64,000 nt of DNA, from contig NZ_CP089214.1 of the NCBI RefSeq assembly GCF_021183625.1, positions 2,542,001 through 2,606,000 of the forward strand. Direction: 5' to 3'. Both the position numbers and the translations under genes were made by a program. The DNA comes from Nocardia asteroides. Lineage in GTDB: Bacteria > Actinomycetota > Actinomycetes > Mycobacteriales > Mycobacteriaceae. Position 1 is the first letter of the stretch. Every line of letters begins with the position of its first letter. Positions 26,277-34,574 of this stretch are shown one piece after another. The notes beneath the pieces were generated by a model. It was not told where the DNA came from and searched no databases. It saw nothing but the letters and a program-made list of their open reading frames with translations.

Positions 26277-26282
26277 TAGAAT
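26277..26282 (+). promoter_or_regulatory. Candidate -10 box of the Fic toxin-antitoxin pair
   Basis: TAGAAT, inside a longer TATAGAAT, lies 38 bases before the antitoxin ATG and 23 bases after narI. No clear -35. It suggests the pair has its own promoter rather than depending on nar transcription. Confidence 0.35.
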
Positions 26283-26319
26283 GGGGTACAGCAGCCCGAC
26301 CAGCGAAGCAGGAGTTGAC

Positions 26320-26508
26320 ATGAGCAACAGCCCCGACGTCGAGCGGCGTGTGAAGTCGGTCGTCGCTGGCAATCGCATGGCCGGCCACGAAACGCCACCC
26401 CGTACCGTCAAGCGCATGCGAGATATCGCGGCGGGTAGGATCACAGCCGATGAAGCCGTCGCGGCAAGCATTGCCAAGCACCGTAGGCGTCGCCTGAAGG
26501 CATCCTGA
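26320..26508 (+). CDS. VbhA-like antitoxin of a Fic toxin
   Basis: 62-residue protein with the class I Fic antitoxin arrangement: a short first helix that would insert into the toxin, then a helical tail (AAGRITADEAVAASIAKHRRR, the usual G.IT.DE pattern). At the inhibitory motif, where families show SxxxEG, this protein reads NRMAGH, so the key Glu that blocks ATP binding appears to be absent. Start ATG with GGAG six bases upstream; the frame is open further upstream without such a signal. It precedes the toxin by 10 bp and has lower GC than its surroundings. Confidence 0.78.
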   Translation: MSNSPDVERRVKSVVAGNRMAGHETPPRTVKRMRDIAAGRITADEAVAASIAKHRRRRLKAS

Positions 26509-26518
26509 TCTGACGCTG

Positions 26519-27094
26519 GTGGGGGATCCATACGTCTACTCAGGAACGAACGTACTCCGTAATCTGCTCGATGAGCGGAGTCCTGTAGAAGCAGCCGGTC
26601 TAGAACTCGAACTGTCGTCGTTCCGTGCCACTGAACTGACCGTCAAGCCTATCTTCGGCGATTTCGATTTCGATCATCTATGTGCGATTCATAGGCATCT
26701 ATTCCAGGATTTCTACGACTGGGCCGGTACGCTGCGGACGGTGCAGACCTCCAAAGGCATGCCCTTTTGTCTACCAGCCAATATTCAAGAACAGAGCCGC
26801 TTCGTCCACGCACGCTTGGCACGCGATGCGGACCTCCGAACCGCGAACCTCGATGTTTTCGCTGACCGGCTTGCCTTTCACTGGGGTGAGGTGAATGTCA
26901 TCCACGCTTTTCGCGAGGGGAATACCCGCACTCAGCGAGCCTTCTTCGAGCAACTCGCGGCGAGCAACGGCTGGGTGATGAACTTCGACGCACTCGATTA
27001 CCAATCATTCAAAGCGGCACGTCACCAAGCTTTCATTACCCACGCCCAGCTTGCCGAGGTGCTGCAACCGATATTGGAGCGACAAGAGAAATAG
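26519..27094 (+). CDS. Fic-family AMPylase (toxin)
   Basis: 191-residue Fic domain protein that transfers AMP from ATP to target proteins. The catalytic motif HAFREGNTRTQR at about 125-136 keeps the catalytic His, the phosphate-binding GN and the Arg residues of HxFxxGNxRxxR. Other family features are YDWAGTLRTVQTSKG and the flap region before it. The start is the GTG ten bases after the antitoxin stop. Third-codon positions often carry A or T, unlike neighbouring genes, which points to horizontal transfer. Targets are unknown; VbhT-type toxins modify DNA gyrase and topoisomerase IV. Confidence 0.88.
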   Translation: MGDPYVYSGTNVLRNLLDERSPVEAAGLELELSSFRATELTVKPIFGDFDFDHLCAIHRHLFQDFYDWAGTLRTVQTSKGMPFCLPANIQEQSRFVHARLARDADLRTANLDVFADRLAFHWGEVNVIHAFREGNTRTQRAFFEQLAASNGWVMNFDALDYQSFKAARHQAFITHAQLAEVLQPILERQEK

Positions 27095-28831
27095 TTAGCG
27101 GCTCTCCGCGCGCAGGAAACGACCGGTGCGGACGGTCCCGAGGCGCTCGGCGGCAGCACCCTCTCCGAAGACGAACTCACCGTTCACCAGGACGGCGGTG
27201 ATCGCGCGGTCGTTGCGGTTGACCATGCGGGAGAGCCCGTCGTAGGCGGGGATGGCTGCTTCGGCGTAGTCGTCCAGCGACGAATCCAATCCCTCGGGGT
27301 CGAGGACGACGAGGTCGGCGCGGTCGCCGAGGCGGAGGTGGCCGGCGTCGAGCCCGTACCAGTCGGCGAGTTCGCCGGTGAGGCGGTGTACCGCGTGCTC
27401 GATGGTCATGAACGGCTTCCGAGCCTGGTGGACGCGGCGGAGGAAGCGCAGACCGAAGTTGTAGAAGGCCATGTTGCGCAGGTGCGCTCCGGCGTCGGAG
27501 AAGCCGAGCTGGACGCCGGGGTCGACGGCGATGCGGTTCAGGACGTCTTCGCGGTGGTTGGAGATGGTGGTGCGCCAGCGCAGCTTGCGGCCGTGCTCGA
27601 CCACCAGGTCCAGGTAGGCGTCGACCGGGTGCAAGCCGCCGCGGTCGACGCCGACCTGGCCGAAGGTCTTGCCGATCACCGAGTAATCGGGGCAGTCCAC
27701 GATCTCGGCGTCGAAGAAGTCGCGGTGCCAGACGCGGGGGCCGAAGCTGCTGTCGTAGTCGGCGCGGAAGCGGCGGCGGTACTCCTCGTCCTGGAGCATG
27801 GCGCGTTGCTCCTCGATGCGGTCGGCGAGGTGCAGGGCGGCGGCGCCGGAGCCGAACTCCTCGAAGATGACCAGGTCGATGCCGTCGGCGTAGACCTCGA
27901 AGGGCACCGGGAGGTGCTGGAAGCGGAGGTTGCCGCCGAGGCCGTTGAAGAGCCGGGCGAGCAGCGGGAAGACGCGGATGATGAACGGGATGGCTTTCAG
28001 GTCCGCGGCGGCGAGCAGGCTCACCGGGAGCGGCTTGCGGAAGAGCCCGACGGTGCTCGCGGCCATGGTGACCAGGCTGTGTGGGCGCGCCACGTCGGGG
28101 CCGCCCTGCAGGGCGCGGCCGTAGCGGCGCAGCACGGAGTTCAGCCGGTGCCGTTCGCGGCTGCGCGCGTAGGTGGAGGGCAGGGTGCGGGAGCGGCAGG
28201 TGTCGCCGTCGAGCTTGTCGAATTCGAGCTGCTGCGAGGACATGCCGACGAAACCGGCTTCCAGCGCGGCGGTGAGCCGGTGCTCCATCTCGCCCAGCTC
28301 GGAGGCGCTGGGGCGGAACGAACGGTCGGTGGCGCGGTCGAGGCCGAGCACATCCGCCCTGATGTCGGAGTGGCCGATGAAGGCGGCGATGTTCGGGCCG
28401 AGCGGCAGCGCGTCCAGGTAGGCGGCGTACTCGTCGGCATCGCGCCACACCTGGTGCGTGCGGACGCCGTCGACGACGTGCTTGCGCGGAATGGCCTCGA
28501 CCCGGGCGAAGAGATCGGCGGCGGTGGTGGCGTCCACGTGCACGGTGGAGAGCGAGCAGGAGCCGAGCAGCACGGTGGTGACGCCGTGCCGTACCGATTC
28601 GGCGAGCCCGGGCTGCTGCAGCACCTCGATGTCGTAGTGCGTGTGCACGTCGAGCATGCCGGGCAGCACCCAGCGGCCCTCGGCGTCGATCACCCGCTGG
28701 CAGCCGGTCTCGTCCAGCGGGACGGTGGAGACGGTCGCGACCCGGCCGTCCACGATGCCGAGGTGCCGCACGGCCGACGGCGCGCCGGTGCCGTCGAACC
28801 AGCGGCCGCCCTTGACGATGGTGTCGTACAC
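27095..28831 (-). CDS. Amidohydrolase of the N-acyl-D-amino-acid deacylase type
   Basis: 578-residue metal-dependent amidohydrolase. Seen: a small beta domain built from both ends (YDTIVKGGRWFDGTG at the start, ADLVVLDPEG near the end), the metal-binding HTHYD near residue 62, GHSDIRADVLG, and late SDAGAHLRNMAFYNFG with Asp and His positioned as in D-aminoacylases. The long insert is typical of this subgroup, whose real substrates are mostly unknown. GTG start with GGAG upstream; it lies 11 bp after the acyl-CoA ligase gene and probably shares its transcript. Confidence 0.82.
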   Translation of the reverse strand: MYDTIVKGGRWFDGTGAPSAVRHLGIVDGRVATVSTVPLDETGCQRVIDAEGRWVLPGMLDVHTHYDIEVLQQPGLAESVRHGVTTVLLGSCSLSTVHVDATTAADLFARVEAIPRKHVVDGVRTHQVWRDADEYAAYLDALPLGPNIAAFIGHSDIRADVLGLDRATDRSFRPSASELGEMEHRLTAALEAGFVGMSSQQLEFDKLDGDTCRSRTLPSTYARSRERHRLNSVLRRYGRALQGGPDVARPHSLVTMAASTVGLFRKPLPVSLLAAADLKAIPFIIRVFPLLARLFNGLGGNLRFQHLPVPFEVYADGIDLVIFEEFGSGAAALHLADRIEEQRAMLQDEEYRRRFRADYDSSFGPRVWHRDFFDAEIVDCPDYSVIGKTFGQVGVDRGGLHPVDAYLDLVVEHGRKLRWRTTISNHREDVLNRIAVDPGVQLGFSDAGAHLRNMAFYNFGLRFLRRVHQARKPFMTIEHAVHRLTGELADWYGLDAGHLRLGDRADLVVLDPEGLDSSLDDYAEAAIPAYDGLSRMVNRNDRAITAVLVNGEFVFGEGAAAERLGTVRTGRFLRAESR

Positions 28832-28842
28832 GATGTCTCCTC

Positions 28843-30477
28843 TCAGAGCGATAGGTCGCGCCGGACGACTTTGCCGGTCGCGTTGCGCGGCAGTGCCTCC
28901 GGGGTGAACCGCCAGTGCGCGGGCACCTTGAAGTAGGCGAGCCGGGCCGCCGCGAACTCGCGCAGCTCCTCGGCGGTGACCGGGCTGGTGGTGACCACCA
29001 GCGCCGCCACCGCCTGCCCGAGGTCGGGGTCGGCGACGCCGAAGACCGCCGATTCGGCGACCGCGGGGTGCTCGTCCAGGACGTTCTCGATCTCGGTCGG
29101 GTACACGTTCTCGCCGCCGCGCAGGATGAGGTCGCTGCGCCGCCCCACCAGGTAGAGCCGCCCGTCGCGGAGCAGCCCGAAGTCGCCGGTGCGCAGCCAG
29201 CGCTCCCCGTCGAGCGCTGCGGCGGTGGCGGCCGGGTCGTTCCAGTAGCCGAGCATGACGTACGGGCTGCGCACGCAGATCTCGCCCTCGGCTCCGTCGG
29301 GCAGGTCGTTGCCCTCGGGGTCGCGGATGGCGAGGGTGACGCCGATGATCGGGCTGCCCACCGTCTCCGGGAAGGCCGCCAGCTCCGGCGGCGTCGCCAA
29401 GGTGCCCGCGGTGCCCGCCTCGGTGAGGCCGTAGCTGGTCGCGAGCTGCACCGGCAGCGCCTCCCGCAGCCGCTGGTGCAGCGCGGGCGAGGAGGGCGCG
29501 GTGTTCAGCGAGAAGGCGCTGAGCGAGGAGAGGTCGTACTCGGCCAGGTTCTGCTCCAGCAGCCGGATCGCCATGGTCGGCACCGCGCCCCAGTGCGTGA
29601 CCCGTTCGCGCTCGATCAGCCGCAGTACCCGGTCGGCGTCGAACTTGTTGTCCGGGAAGATCACCGCCGCACCGGTGGCGATCCGCGGCACCACCAGGTT
29701 GTGCAGGCTGGCGATGTGGAAGAGCGGCGAGCTGAGCAGCCAGCGCTTGGCGCTCGGGCGCTCGGGGTCGAAGGCGAGCCCGGCGAAGGTGTCGGCCATG
29801 GCCTCGGTGAAGCGGTGGTACTCGGTGACGGCGAGCAGGTTGCGGTGCGTGTGCACGACGCCCTTGGGCCTGCCGCTGGTGCCGCTGGTGTAGAGGATGA
29901 CCGCGGGGTCGTCCTCGTCGACCGGGGTCTCCGGGGCGGCGCCGGCGAACTCGGCGAGCAGCGCGGGGAGGTCGTGCTCGATGGTGAGCACGGGGATGTC
30001 GGTGCCGGTGATGCGCTCGGCCCTGGCGGCGTCGGCGATCACCACGGCCGGGGTGGAGTGGCCGAGCGCGTAGTCGATCTCGCGCGGCGCCCACCAGGCG
30101 TTGTACCCGGCGGCGATGGCGCCGAGGCTCTGCGCCGCCCAGAAGGCGATCACCCACTCCGGGGAGTTGGCGGCGAGGATGGCGATCCGGTCGCCCCTGC
30201 CGACTCCGTAGCGTGCGGCCAGCCCGGCGGCCAGCGCGCCAGCGGCGTCGGCGTGCTCGGTGTAGGTCCAGCGGCGCTCGGCGGTGACCAGGTAGTCGCG
30301 GTCGCCCCAGCCCCTGGAGTCGGTGAGCGCGGTGCCGAGCGAGCGTCGGCGGTGCACGAAGACCGGGAGCTGCGTGCCGAGCACCGGCTCGACGGTGAGC
30401 GCGAACGGGCCGCCGGGTCCGGCGAGTTTCGCCGCCACCTGCGCGGCGAGCTGCCGCGGATCTGCCGCCATCGTCAT
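28843..30477 (-). CDS. AMP-dependent acyl-CoA synthetase (FadD-like)
   Basis: 544-residue adenylate-forming ligase that would activate a carboxylic acid to its CoA thioester. Seen: the phosphate-binding loop [11 protein letters not shown], adenine-site SYGLTEAG, the hinge region [16 protein letters not shown], and a C-terminal [12 protein letters not shown] with the catalytic Lys. The start at 30477 has AGGAG nine bases upstream. A second, duplicated start region 63 bp further upstream gives in-frame ATGs but a poor ribosome site. The gene is between the alcohol dehydrogenase and amidohydrolase genes on one strand. The acid substrate cannot be told. Confidence 0.88.
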   Translation of the reverse strand: MTMAADPRQLAAQVAAKLAGPGGPFALTVEPVLGTQLPVFVHRRRSLGTALTDSRGWGDRDYLVTAERRWTYTEHADAAGALAAGLAARYGVGRGDRIAILAANSPEWVIAFWAAQSLGAIAAGYNAWWAPREIDYALGHSTPAVVIADAARAERITGTDIPVLTIEHDLPALLAEFAGAAPETPVDEDDPAVILYTSGTSGRPKGVVHTHRNLLAVTEYHRFTEAMADTFAGLAFDPERPSAKRWLLSSPLFHIASLHNLVVPRIATGAAVIFPDNKFDADRVLRLIERERVTHWGAVPTMAIRLLEQNLAEYDLSSLSAFSLNTAPSSPALHQRLREALPVQLATSYGLTEAGTAGTLATPPELAAFPETVGSPIIGVTLAIRDPEGNDLPDGAEGEICVRSPYVMLGYWNDPAATAAALDGERWLRTGDFGLLRDGRLYLVGRRSDLILRGGENVYPTEIENVLDEHPAVAESAVFGVADPDLGQAVAALVVTTSPVTAEELREFAAARLAYFKVPAHWRFTPEALPRNATGKVVRRDLSL

Positions 30478-30588
30478 CGGGACACTCTCCTGCCTCAGGG
30501 AACCAGTACCGCGCGGCCGCGGATCTGCCGCCTTGGTCATCGGGACACCCACCCGCCTCAGAGAACCAGTACCGCGCGGCCGCGGATT
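30454..30588. repeat. 63-bp tandem duplication across the adh/acyl-CoA ligase junction
   Basis: CCGCGGAT begins at 30454, 30517 and 30580, giving two near-identical 63-bp units and the first bases of a third. Each full unit holds the end of the dehydrogenase frame (stop TCA on this strand) and the start of the ligase frame (CAT). The units differ at a few bases: the inner copy has AGGAG before the ligase ATG, the outer copy GGGTGGG. The duplicated spacer now separates the two genes by 80 bp. Confidence 0.85.
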
Positions 30589-31616
30589 TCACCGCGCGCC
30601 AGCCGATCGAACGCGGTGCGGCCGTCGGCCAGCTCGAACCGCTCCACCGCCACCGAGAGCCGCCCGGCGCGGGCCAGCGCGACCGACTCGACGAGGTCGG
30701 ACTTGGTGCCGCCGTACGACTTCCGCACCGAGGCGCCCCACGGCCAACCCGGCCCGCCGGACGGCCCCGCGGTGAGCTCCGGGGCGCCGCCGCCGAGCCC
30801 GACCATGCGGTACGCGCCGTTCGGCGCCACCGCCTGCACCGCGAGCGCGGCGGTGGCGTCGGTGCCGACGAAGTCGAAGACGGCCTCGGCGCCGCGGCCG
30901 TCGGTGAGCGCGAGGATCTCGGCGGCGGTCTCCGGGCCGGCGATCAGCCCGAGGTCGGCGCCGCACTCGGTGGCGAGCTCCAGCTTGTCCGGGCCGAGGT
31001 CAACCGCGATCACCCGCACCCCGTCGATGGTCTTCAGGATCTGCACCGCGACGTGCCCGAGCCCGCCGATCCCGATGGTCACCGCGGTGGCCCCCGGGTA
31101 CAGCTGCTCGCGGGCGCCGCGAATCGCGTGGTAGGAGGTGAGCGCGGCGTCGGCGAGCGGCGCCGCGGCGGCGAACTCCAGGTCGCCGATCGGCACGAAC
31201 GAGCTCGCCGGGACCTTGATGTACTCGGCCATCCCGCCGTCCGGGCCGAGACCGGGGCACGGCGGCATCGCGGTGCGGCCCGCCGCCAGGCACACGTTCT
31301 CGTTGCCGCGCTCGCACTCCCGGCAGACCCCGCAGGACCAGCACAGGTAGATCAGCCCGCGCTCGCCATCGGCGATCCCGGTGACCGCGCTGCCGACCGC
31401 GGCGACGGTGCCCGCGATCTCGTGCCCCATGGTGAGCGGATCCGGCAGCGGGAACTCGAGTTCCAGCACGTAGAGATCGGAGTGGCAGATGCCGACCGCG
31501 CCCACCCGGACCAGCAGCTCGGTGGGGCCCGGCTCCGGGATCGGCACCTCGCGCAACTCGAGGGTTCCTGGCCCGGTGAGCTGCAGCGCTCGCATCGTCG
31601 AGGTATCGCCCACCAC
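30558..31616 (-). CDS. Zinc-dependent alcohol dehydrogenase (NAD(P)-dependent)
   Basis: 352-residue medium-chain dehydrogenase. Seen: catalytic zinc ligands in GICHSD and GHE (GHEIAG), the four-Cys structural zinc site [18 protein letters not shown], and the cofactor site [11 protein letters not shown] followed by the acidic VIAVD that favours NAD. It resembles propanol-preferring AdhA-type enzymes. Start GTG with AGGAG just upstream; ATG at 31595 is an alternative. First gene of a leftward operon with the acyl-CoA ligase and amidohydrolase, and divergent from a TetR regulator. Confidence 0.88.
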   Translation of the reverse strand: MVGDTSTMRALQLTGPGTLELREVPIPEPGPTELLVRVGAVGICHSDLYVLELEFPLPDPLTMGHEIAGTVAAVGSAVTGIADGERGLIYLCWSCGVCRECERGNENVCLAAGRTAMPPCPGLGPDGGMAEYIKVPASSFVPIGDLEFAAAAPLADAALTSYHAIRGAREQLYPGATAVTIGIGGLGHVAVQILKTIDGVRVIAVDLGPDKLELATECGADLGLIAGPETAAEILALTDGRGAEAVFDFVGTDATAALAVQAVAPNGAYRMVGLGGGAPELTAGPSGGPGWPWGASVRKSYGGTKSDLVESVALARAGRLSVAVERFELADGRTAFDRLARGEIRGRAVLVL

Positions 31617-31672
31617 ACGCTCCTGTTCGCGCCGGGCCCGACGTGACCTGGCACACAGGACGCTAGCAGTCG

Positions 31673-31689
31673 CTGGACACAGCGTCCAG
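31673..31689. promoter_or_regulatory. Candidate TetR operator
   Basis: Perfect inverted repeat CTGGAC-n5-GTCCAG in the 101-bp space between the divergent adh and tetR genes. A wider overlapping repeat GGACGCT...AGCGTCC begins near 31658. Size and position fit a TetR-family site controlling both directions. Confidence 0.6.
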
Positions 31690-31717
31690 TGAACGACGGA
31701 ATGTCTATGATCGGACG

Positions 31718-32332
31718 ATGCCCGCCCACACGGAGCCTCGGCGCACGCTGCGCGCGGAGCAGAAGCTGCGCACCAGGGAGCGCATTCTGCAGGCGGCGAG
31801 CGCGCTCTTCGTCGAGCGCGGCTACGGCGCCGTGCGGGTCGACGACATCGCGGCCGCCGTCGGGTGCAGCCGCGCCACCTTCTACCTGCACTTCACCGGC
31901 AAGATGGAGGTGCTGAGCGTGCTCGGCGAGCGCACCGCGCTGCCGAACGCGCTCGCCTTCTGCGAGGATCTGGACCGGGTGCTGGAGACCGGCTCGCGCG
32001 CCGAGTTCGAGGACTGGATGCGCCGCGCCATCGACTGGTTCGAGCAGCACCGCGACCTGCTCTCGGCCTGGGACGAGGCGACCGCGCTGGAGCCGGAGTT
32101 CCGCGACCTCATGCGGGCCGGCTTCGCCGCGCTGCCCGAATCCATGACCGCCTACCTCGCGCGCTGGCCCGCCGAGCGCCGCGACGAGGCACGGCTGCGG
32201 GTGGAGATGCTGGTGGCGCAGCTGGAGCGGTTCTTCACCCGGTGGGCGCTGCTCGGCACCATCGACGTCACCGCGGACCGGGCGGCCGCGGTGCTCGCCG
32301 ACATCTGGTTCCCCGCGCTGCAGACGCCCTGA
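31718..32332 (+). CDS. TetR-family transcriptional regulator
   Basis: 204-residue repressor-type regulator. The N-terminal HTH at about 20-65 has ERILQAASALFVERGYGAVRVDDIAAAVGCSRATFYLHF; the C-terminal helical domain would bind a small ligand. ATG at 31718 has TATGAT six bases upstream, the layout of a leaderless transcript starting at the A of the ATG. Divergent from the alcohol dehydrogenase operon, which it most probably controls. Its stop abuts the stop of the convergent VOC gene. Confidence 0.88.
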   Translation: MPAHTEPRRTLRAEQKLRTRERILQAASALFVERGYGAVRVDDIAAAVGCSRATFYLHFTGKMEVLSVLGERTALPNALAFCEDLDRVLETGSRAEFEDWMRRAIDWFEQHRDLLSAWDEATALEPEFRDLMRAGFAALPESMTAYLARWPAERRDEARLRVEMLVAQLERFFTRWALLGTIDVTADRAAAVLADIWFPALQTP

Positions 32333-32788
32333 TCAGCCCTGGTCGTGCGCGGCGCGCAGGGCGGCGACGTCGATCTTGGACATGGTGCGCAGCGCGGTGG
32401 CGACCGCACCGGCGCGGGCCGGGTCCGGCGAGCCCATGAGCTCGGGCAGCTCCGCCGGAACGACCTGCCAGGAGAGCCCGAAGCGGTCGGTGAGCCAGCC
32501 GCACGGGCCCGGCGTGCCGCCGTCTGCGGTGAGCGCGGCCCAGAGCCGGTCGACCTCGGCCTGGCCGTCCACCGAAAGCTGCAAGGACGCGGAGTCGGAG
32601 AGCGGGTGGCCCGGCCCGCCGTTCATCAGGGTGACGGCGTGGCCGTCGAGGTCGAGGCCGAGGATGAAGGCGCGGCCGTCCGGGCCGGGGGTGCTCGAGG
32701 TGATCCGGGAGTTCGGGATCGCGGCGGTGTAGAGCGCGGCGGCTTCTTCGGCGCCGGACTCGAGCCAGAGGAAGGTGGTGACGGTCAT
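32333..32788 (-). CDS. PhnB-like VOC family protein
   Basis: 151-residue protein of the 3-demethylubiquinone methyltransferase-like/PhnB VOC subgroup. Family features: FLWLESGAEEAAALYTAAIPNSRI, GRAFILGLDLDGHAVTLMNGGP and CGWLTDRFGLSWQVVPAEL. These proteins form dimers of VOC modules; most have no proven activity. ATG start with GGAGACACC upstream. It is convergent with the TetR gene, with no bases between the two stops. Confidence 0.85.
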   Translation of the reverse strand: MTVTTFLWLESGAEEAAALYTAAIPNSRITSSTPGPDGRAFILGLDLDGHAVTLMNGGPGHPLSDSASLQLSVDGQAEVDRLWAALTADGGTPGPCGWLTDRFGLSWQVVPAELPELMGSPDPARAGAVATALRTMSKIDVAALRAAHDQG

Positions 32789-32869
32789 GGTGTCTCCTCG
32801 ATCGGTGAGCTGCTGTCACCCTGCGGTCGGAGCCGGTTTCCGGTTCTCGACACAGTTGGCGGAAAGATC

Positions 32870-33814
32870 TCAGGCGCCGACCGCAGCGGCGATCACCGGC
32901 CAGGAATTGCGCAGGTCGTCCTGCCAGTAGGGCCAGGCGTGGGTGCCGGTGCGCAGGTCGGTGGCTGCCGGGATGCCGAGCTCGGCGAGCCGGGCGAGGA
33001 ACGAGCCGGTGCAGGGCCCGATCACCGACTCCATGATGCCGCCGACCACCGCGCGGTCCGGCTCGGCGAGCGAATCGTGCCTGCCGGGCAGGCCGTTGCC
33101 CGCGGAGATGTAGAGCGCGGTGCCGCGCAGGCGGTCGGCGTTGAGCGTGGGGTCGTGCGCGGGCCAGGCCGGGTCGGCGGGGCCGCCCCACATGTTCGTG
33201 GCGTTCGCGCCGAAGACGCCGAGCTGGGCGTAGACCATGGCGCGGGCGGCCGGGTCGCTGGTCCGCGGGCAGCCGCTGAAGGCGCCGACCGCCCGGAAGC
33301 GGCCGGGGTGCTCGATGGCGAGGTTGAGCGCCGAGGTGGCGGACATGGAGACGCCCGCGACGGCCATCCGGTCCGCGGCGCCGAAGCGCTGCTGGAGCAG
33401 CGGCGGGAGTTCGTCGCCGAGGAAGGTGGACCAGCGGTTGCGGCCGAGGACCGGGTCGTCGGCCTGCCAGTCGGTGTAGTACGAGGCGCGGCCGCCCATC
33501 GGGACGACCACGGTGATCGGCTTGTCCGCGTAGAACTCGGCGACGTCGGTGCGGCGGGTCCACGGGCCGCCGTCCTCGCCGCCGTCCACCGCGTTGAGCA
33601 GGTAGAGCACCGGCGCGCCCTGGCCCGCGTTCGAGACCCAGAGCGTGATCGGCCGGTCCATGGCGGCGGAGTGCACGACCACCTCGAGCTGCCTGCCGCC
33701 GAGCGGGCGCACGTCCAGGATGCGGGCGGGGCCGGGGTCGGCGGTGGCGGTCACTGGCGGCAGTACTACACCGGCGAGAGCCGTGAGCAGGACGAGCAGG
33801 GTCCGGCGGATCAT
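32870..33814 (-). CDS. Secreted esterase of the antigen 85/mycolyltransferase superfamily
   Basis: 314-residue exported alpha/beta hydrolase. An N-terminal signal peptide (MIRRTLLVLLTALAGVVLP, cleaved near TATADPG) is followed by DVRPLGGRQLEVVVHSAAM. The nucleophile elbow GVSMSATSAL and a late GTHAWPYWQ supply Ser and His. This matches the FbpA-C type, which transfer mycolic acids between trehalose esters and arabinogalactan. The Ag85 fibronectin-binding region is not clearly kept, so it may be a related esterase. I chose ATG at 33814 because it starts the signal peptide; GTG at 33832 is possible. Confidence 0.8.
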   Translation of the reverse strand: MIRRTLLVLLTALAGVVLPPVTATADPGPARILDVRPLGGRQLEVVVHSAAMDRPITLWVSNAGQGAPVLYLLNAVDGGEDGGPWTRRTDVAEFYADKPITVVVPMGGRASYYTDWQADDPVLGRNRWSTFLGDELPPLLQQRFGAADRMAVAGVSMSATSALNLAIEHPGRFRAVGAFSGCPRTSDPAARAMVYAQLGVFGANATNMWGGPADPAWPAHDPTLNADRLRGTALYISAGNGLPGRHDSLAEPDRAVVGGIMESVIGPCTGSFLARLAELGIPAATDLRTGTHAWPYWQDDLRNSWPVIAAAVGA

Positions 33815-33872
33815 GTCTGTAGTGTGCTGCACCGGGCGCGGTGGCGCTTGGAACGCACCGCGCGTGTTCCGA

Positions 33873-34574
33873 TCAGCGGGCGTGCGTCAGCTCCCTGACC
33901 CCCGCGCGGTAGCGCGACAGGATCAGCCGGACGACGGCCGGGTGCACGCCGATCGGCTCGGCGACGGCATCCGCCCCGGCATCGTGCAGCCGCTGGTGGA
34001 ACAGCCCGTGCGCGAGCAGGTACGAGGCGACGACGACCCGTTCGGCCCCGGCGGCGCGCAGCTCGGCGACGACCTCGGGCACCCGGGGCGTCCCGGTGGC
34101 GACGTAGGCGATCCGCACCGGAACCCGCAGCTGCTCGGCGAGCAGCCCGGCCGCCCGCCGGACATCCGCGCGCGCCCTGGCATCCGACGAACCCGCCGCG
34201 GCCAGCACCACCGCGTCCCCGCGCCGCCAGCCGGCCGCGCGCAACCGCAGCACCAGCACCCCGGCCAGCGCCGCATCCGGCCCCATCGCGGGCGTCACGG
34301 TGACGGCACCGTGCCCGCTCTCCGCCACCTCGCGCGGCACGTCCTGGTAGACGTGGTACCCCGAGGCCAGGAACGCCGGAACCAGCACCGCCGCTTCGGA
34401 ATCGAGATCACGGAGCACCTCGGCGGGCGACGGCCCGAGCACGTCGACGAAGGCGGTCCGCACCCGCGGCGCAGCCGGCTCCGCGGCCACCGCCTCGGCC
34501 AGCGCCGCGATCATCTGCACGCCCCTCGTGCTCCGCGTCCCGTGCGCGACCAGCACCAGCGCGGGGGCGCTCAC
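33873..34574 (-). CDS. Sirohydrochlorin chelatase (CbiX/SirB-like)
   Basis: 233-residue chelatase with two tandem CbiX-like halves, putting Fe2+ (for sirohaem) or Co2+ into sirohydrochlorin. Catalytic His residues are visible in LVAHGTRS near residue 10 and in SYLLAHGLFHQRLHDAGAD in the second half. GTG start in a four-base overlap with nnaR. Last gene of the narK-nirB-nirD-nnaR operon, so iron insertion to make the sirohaem of NirB is the natural role. A similar pair, NnaR and a chelatase, is known in Streptomyces. Confidence 0.88.
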   Translation of the reverse strand: MSAPALVLVAHGTRSTRGVQMIAALAEAVAAEPAAPRVRTAFVDVLGPSPAEVLRDLDSEAAVLVPAFLASGYHVYQDVPREVAESGHGAVTVTPAMGPDAALAGVLVLRLRAAGWRRGDAVVLAAAGSSDARARADVRRAAGLLAEQLRVPVRIAYVATGTPRVPEVVAELRAAGAERVVVASYLLAHGLFHQRLHDAGADAVAEPIGVHPAVVRLILSRYRAGVRELTHAR

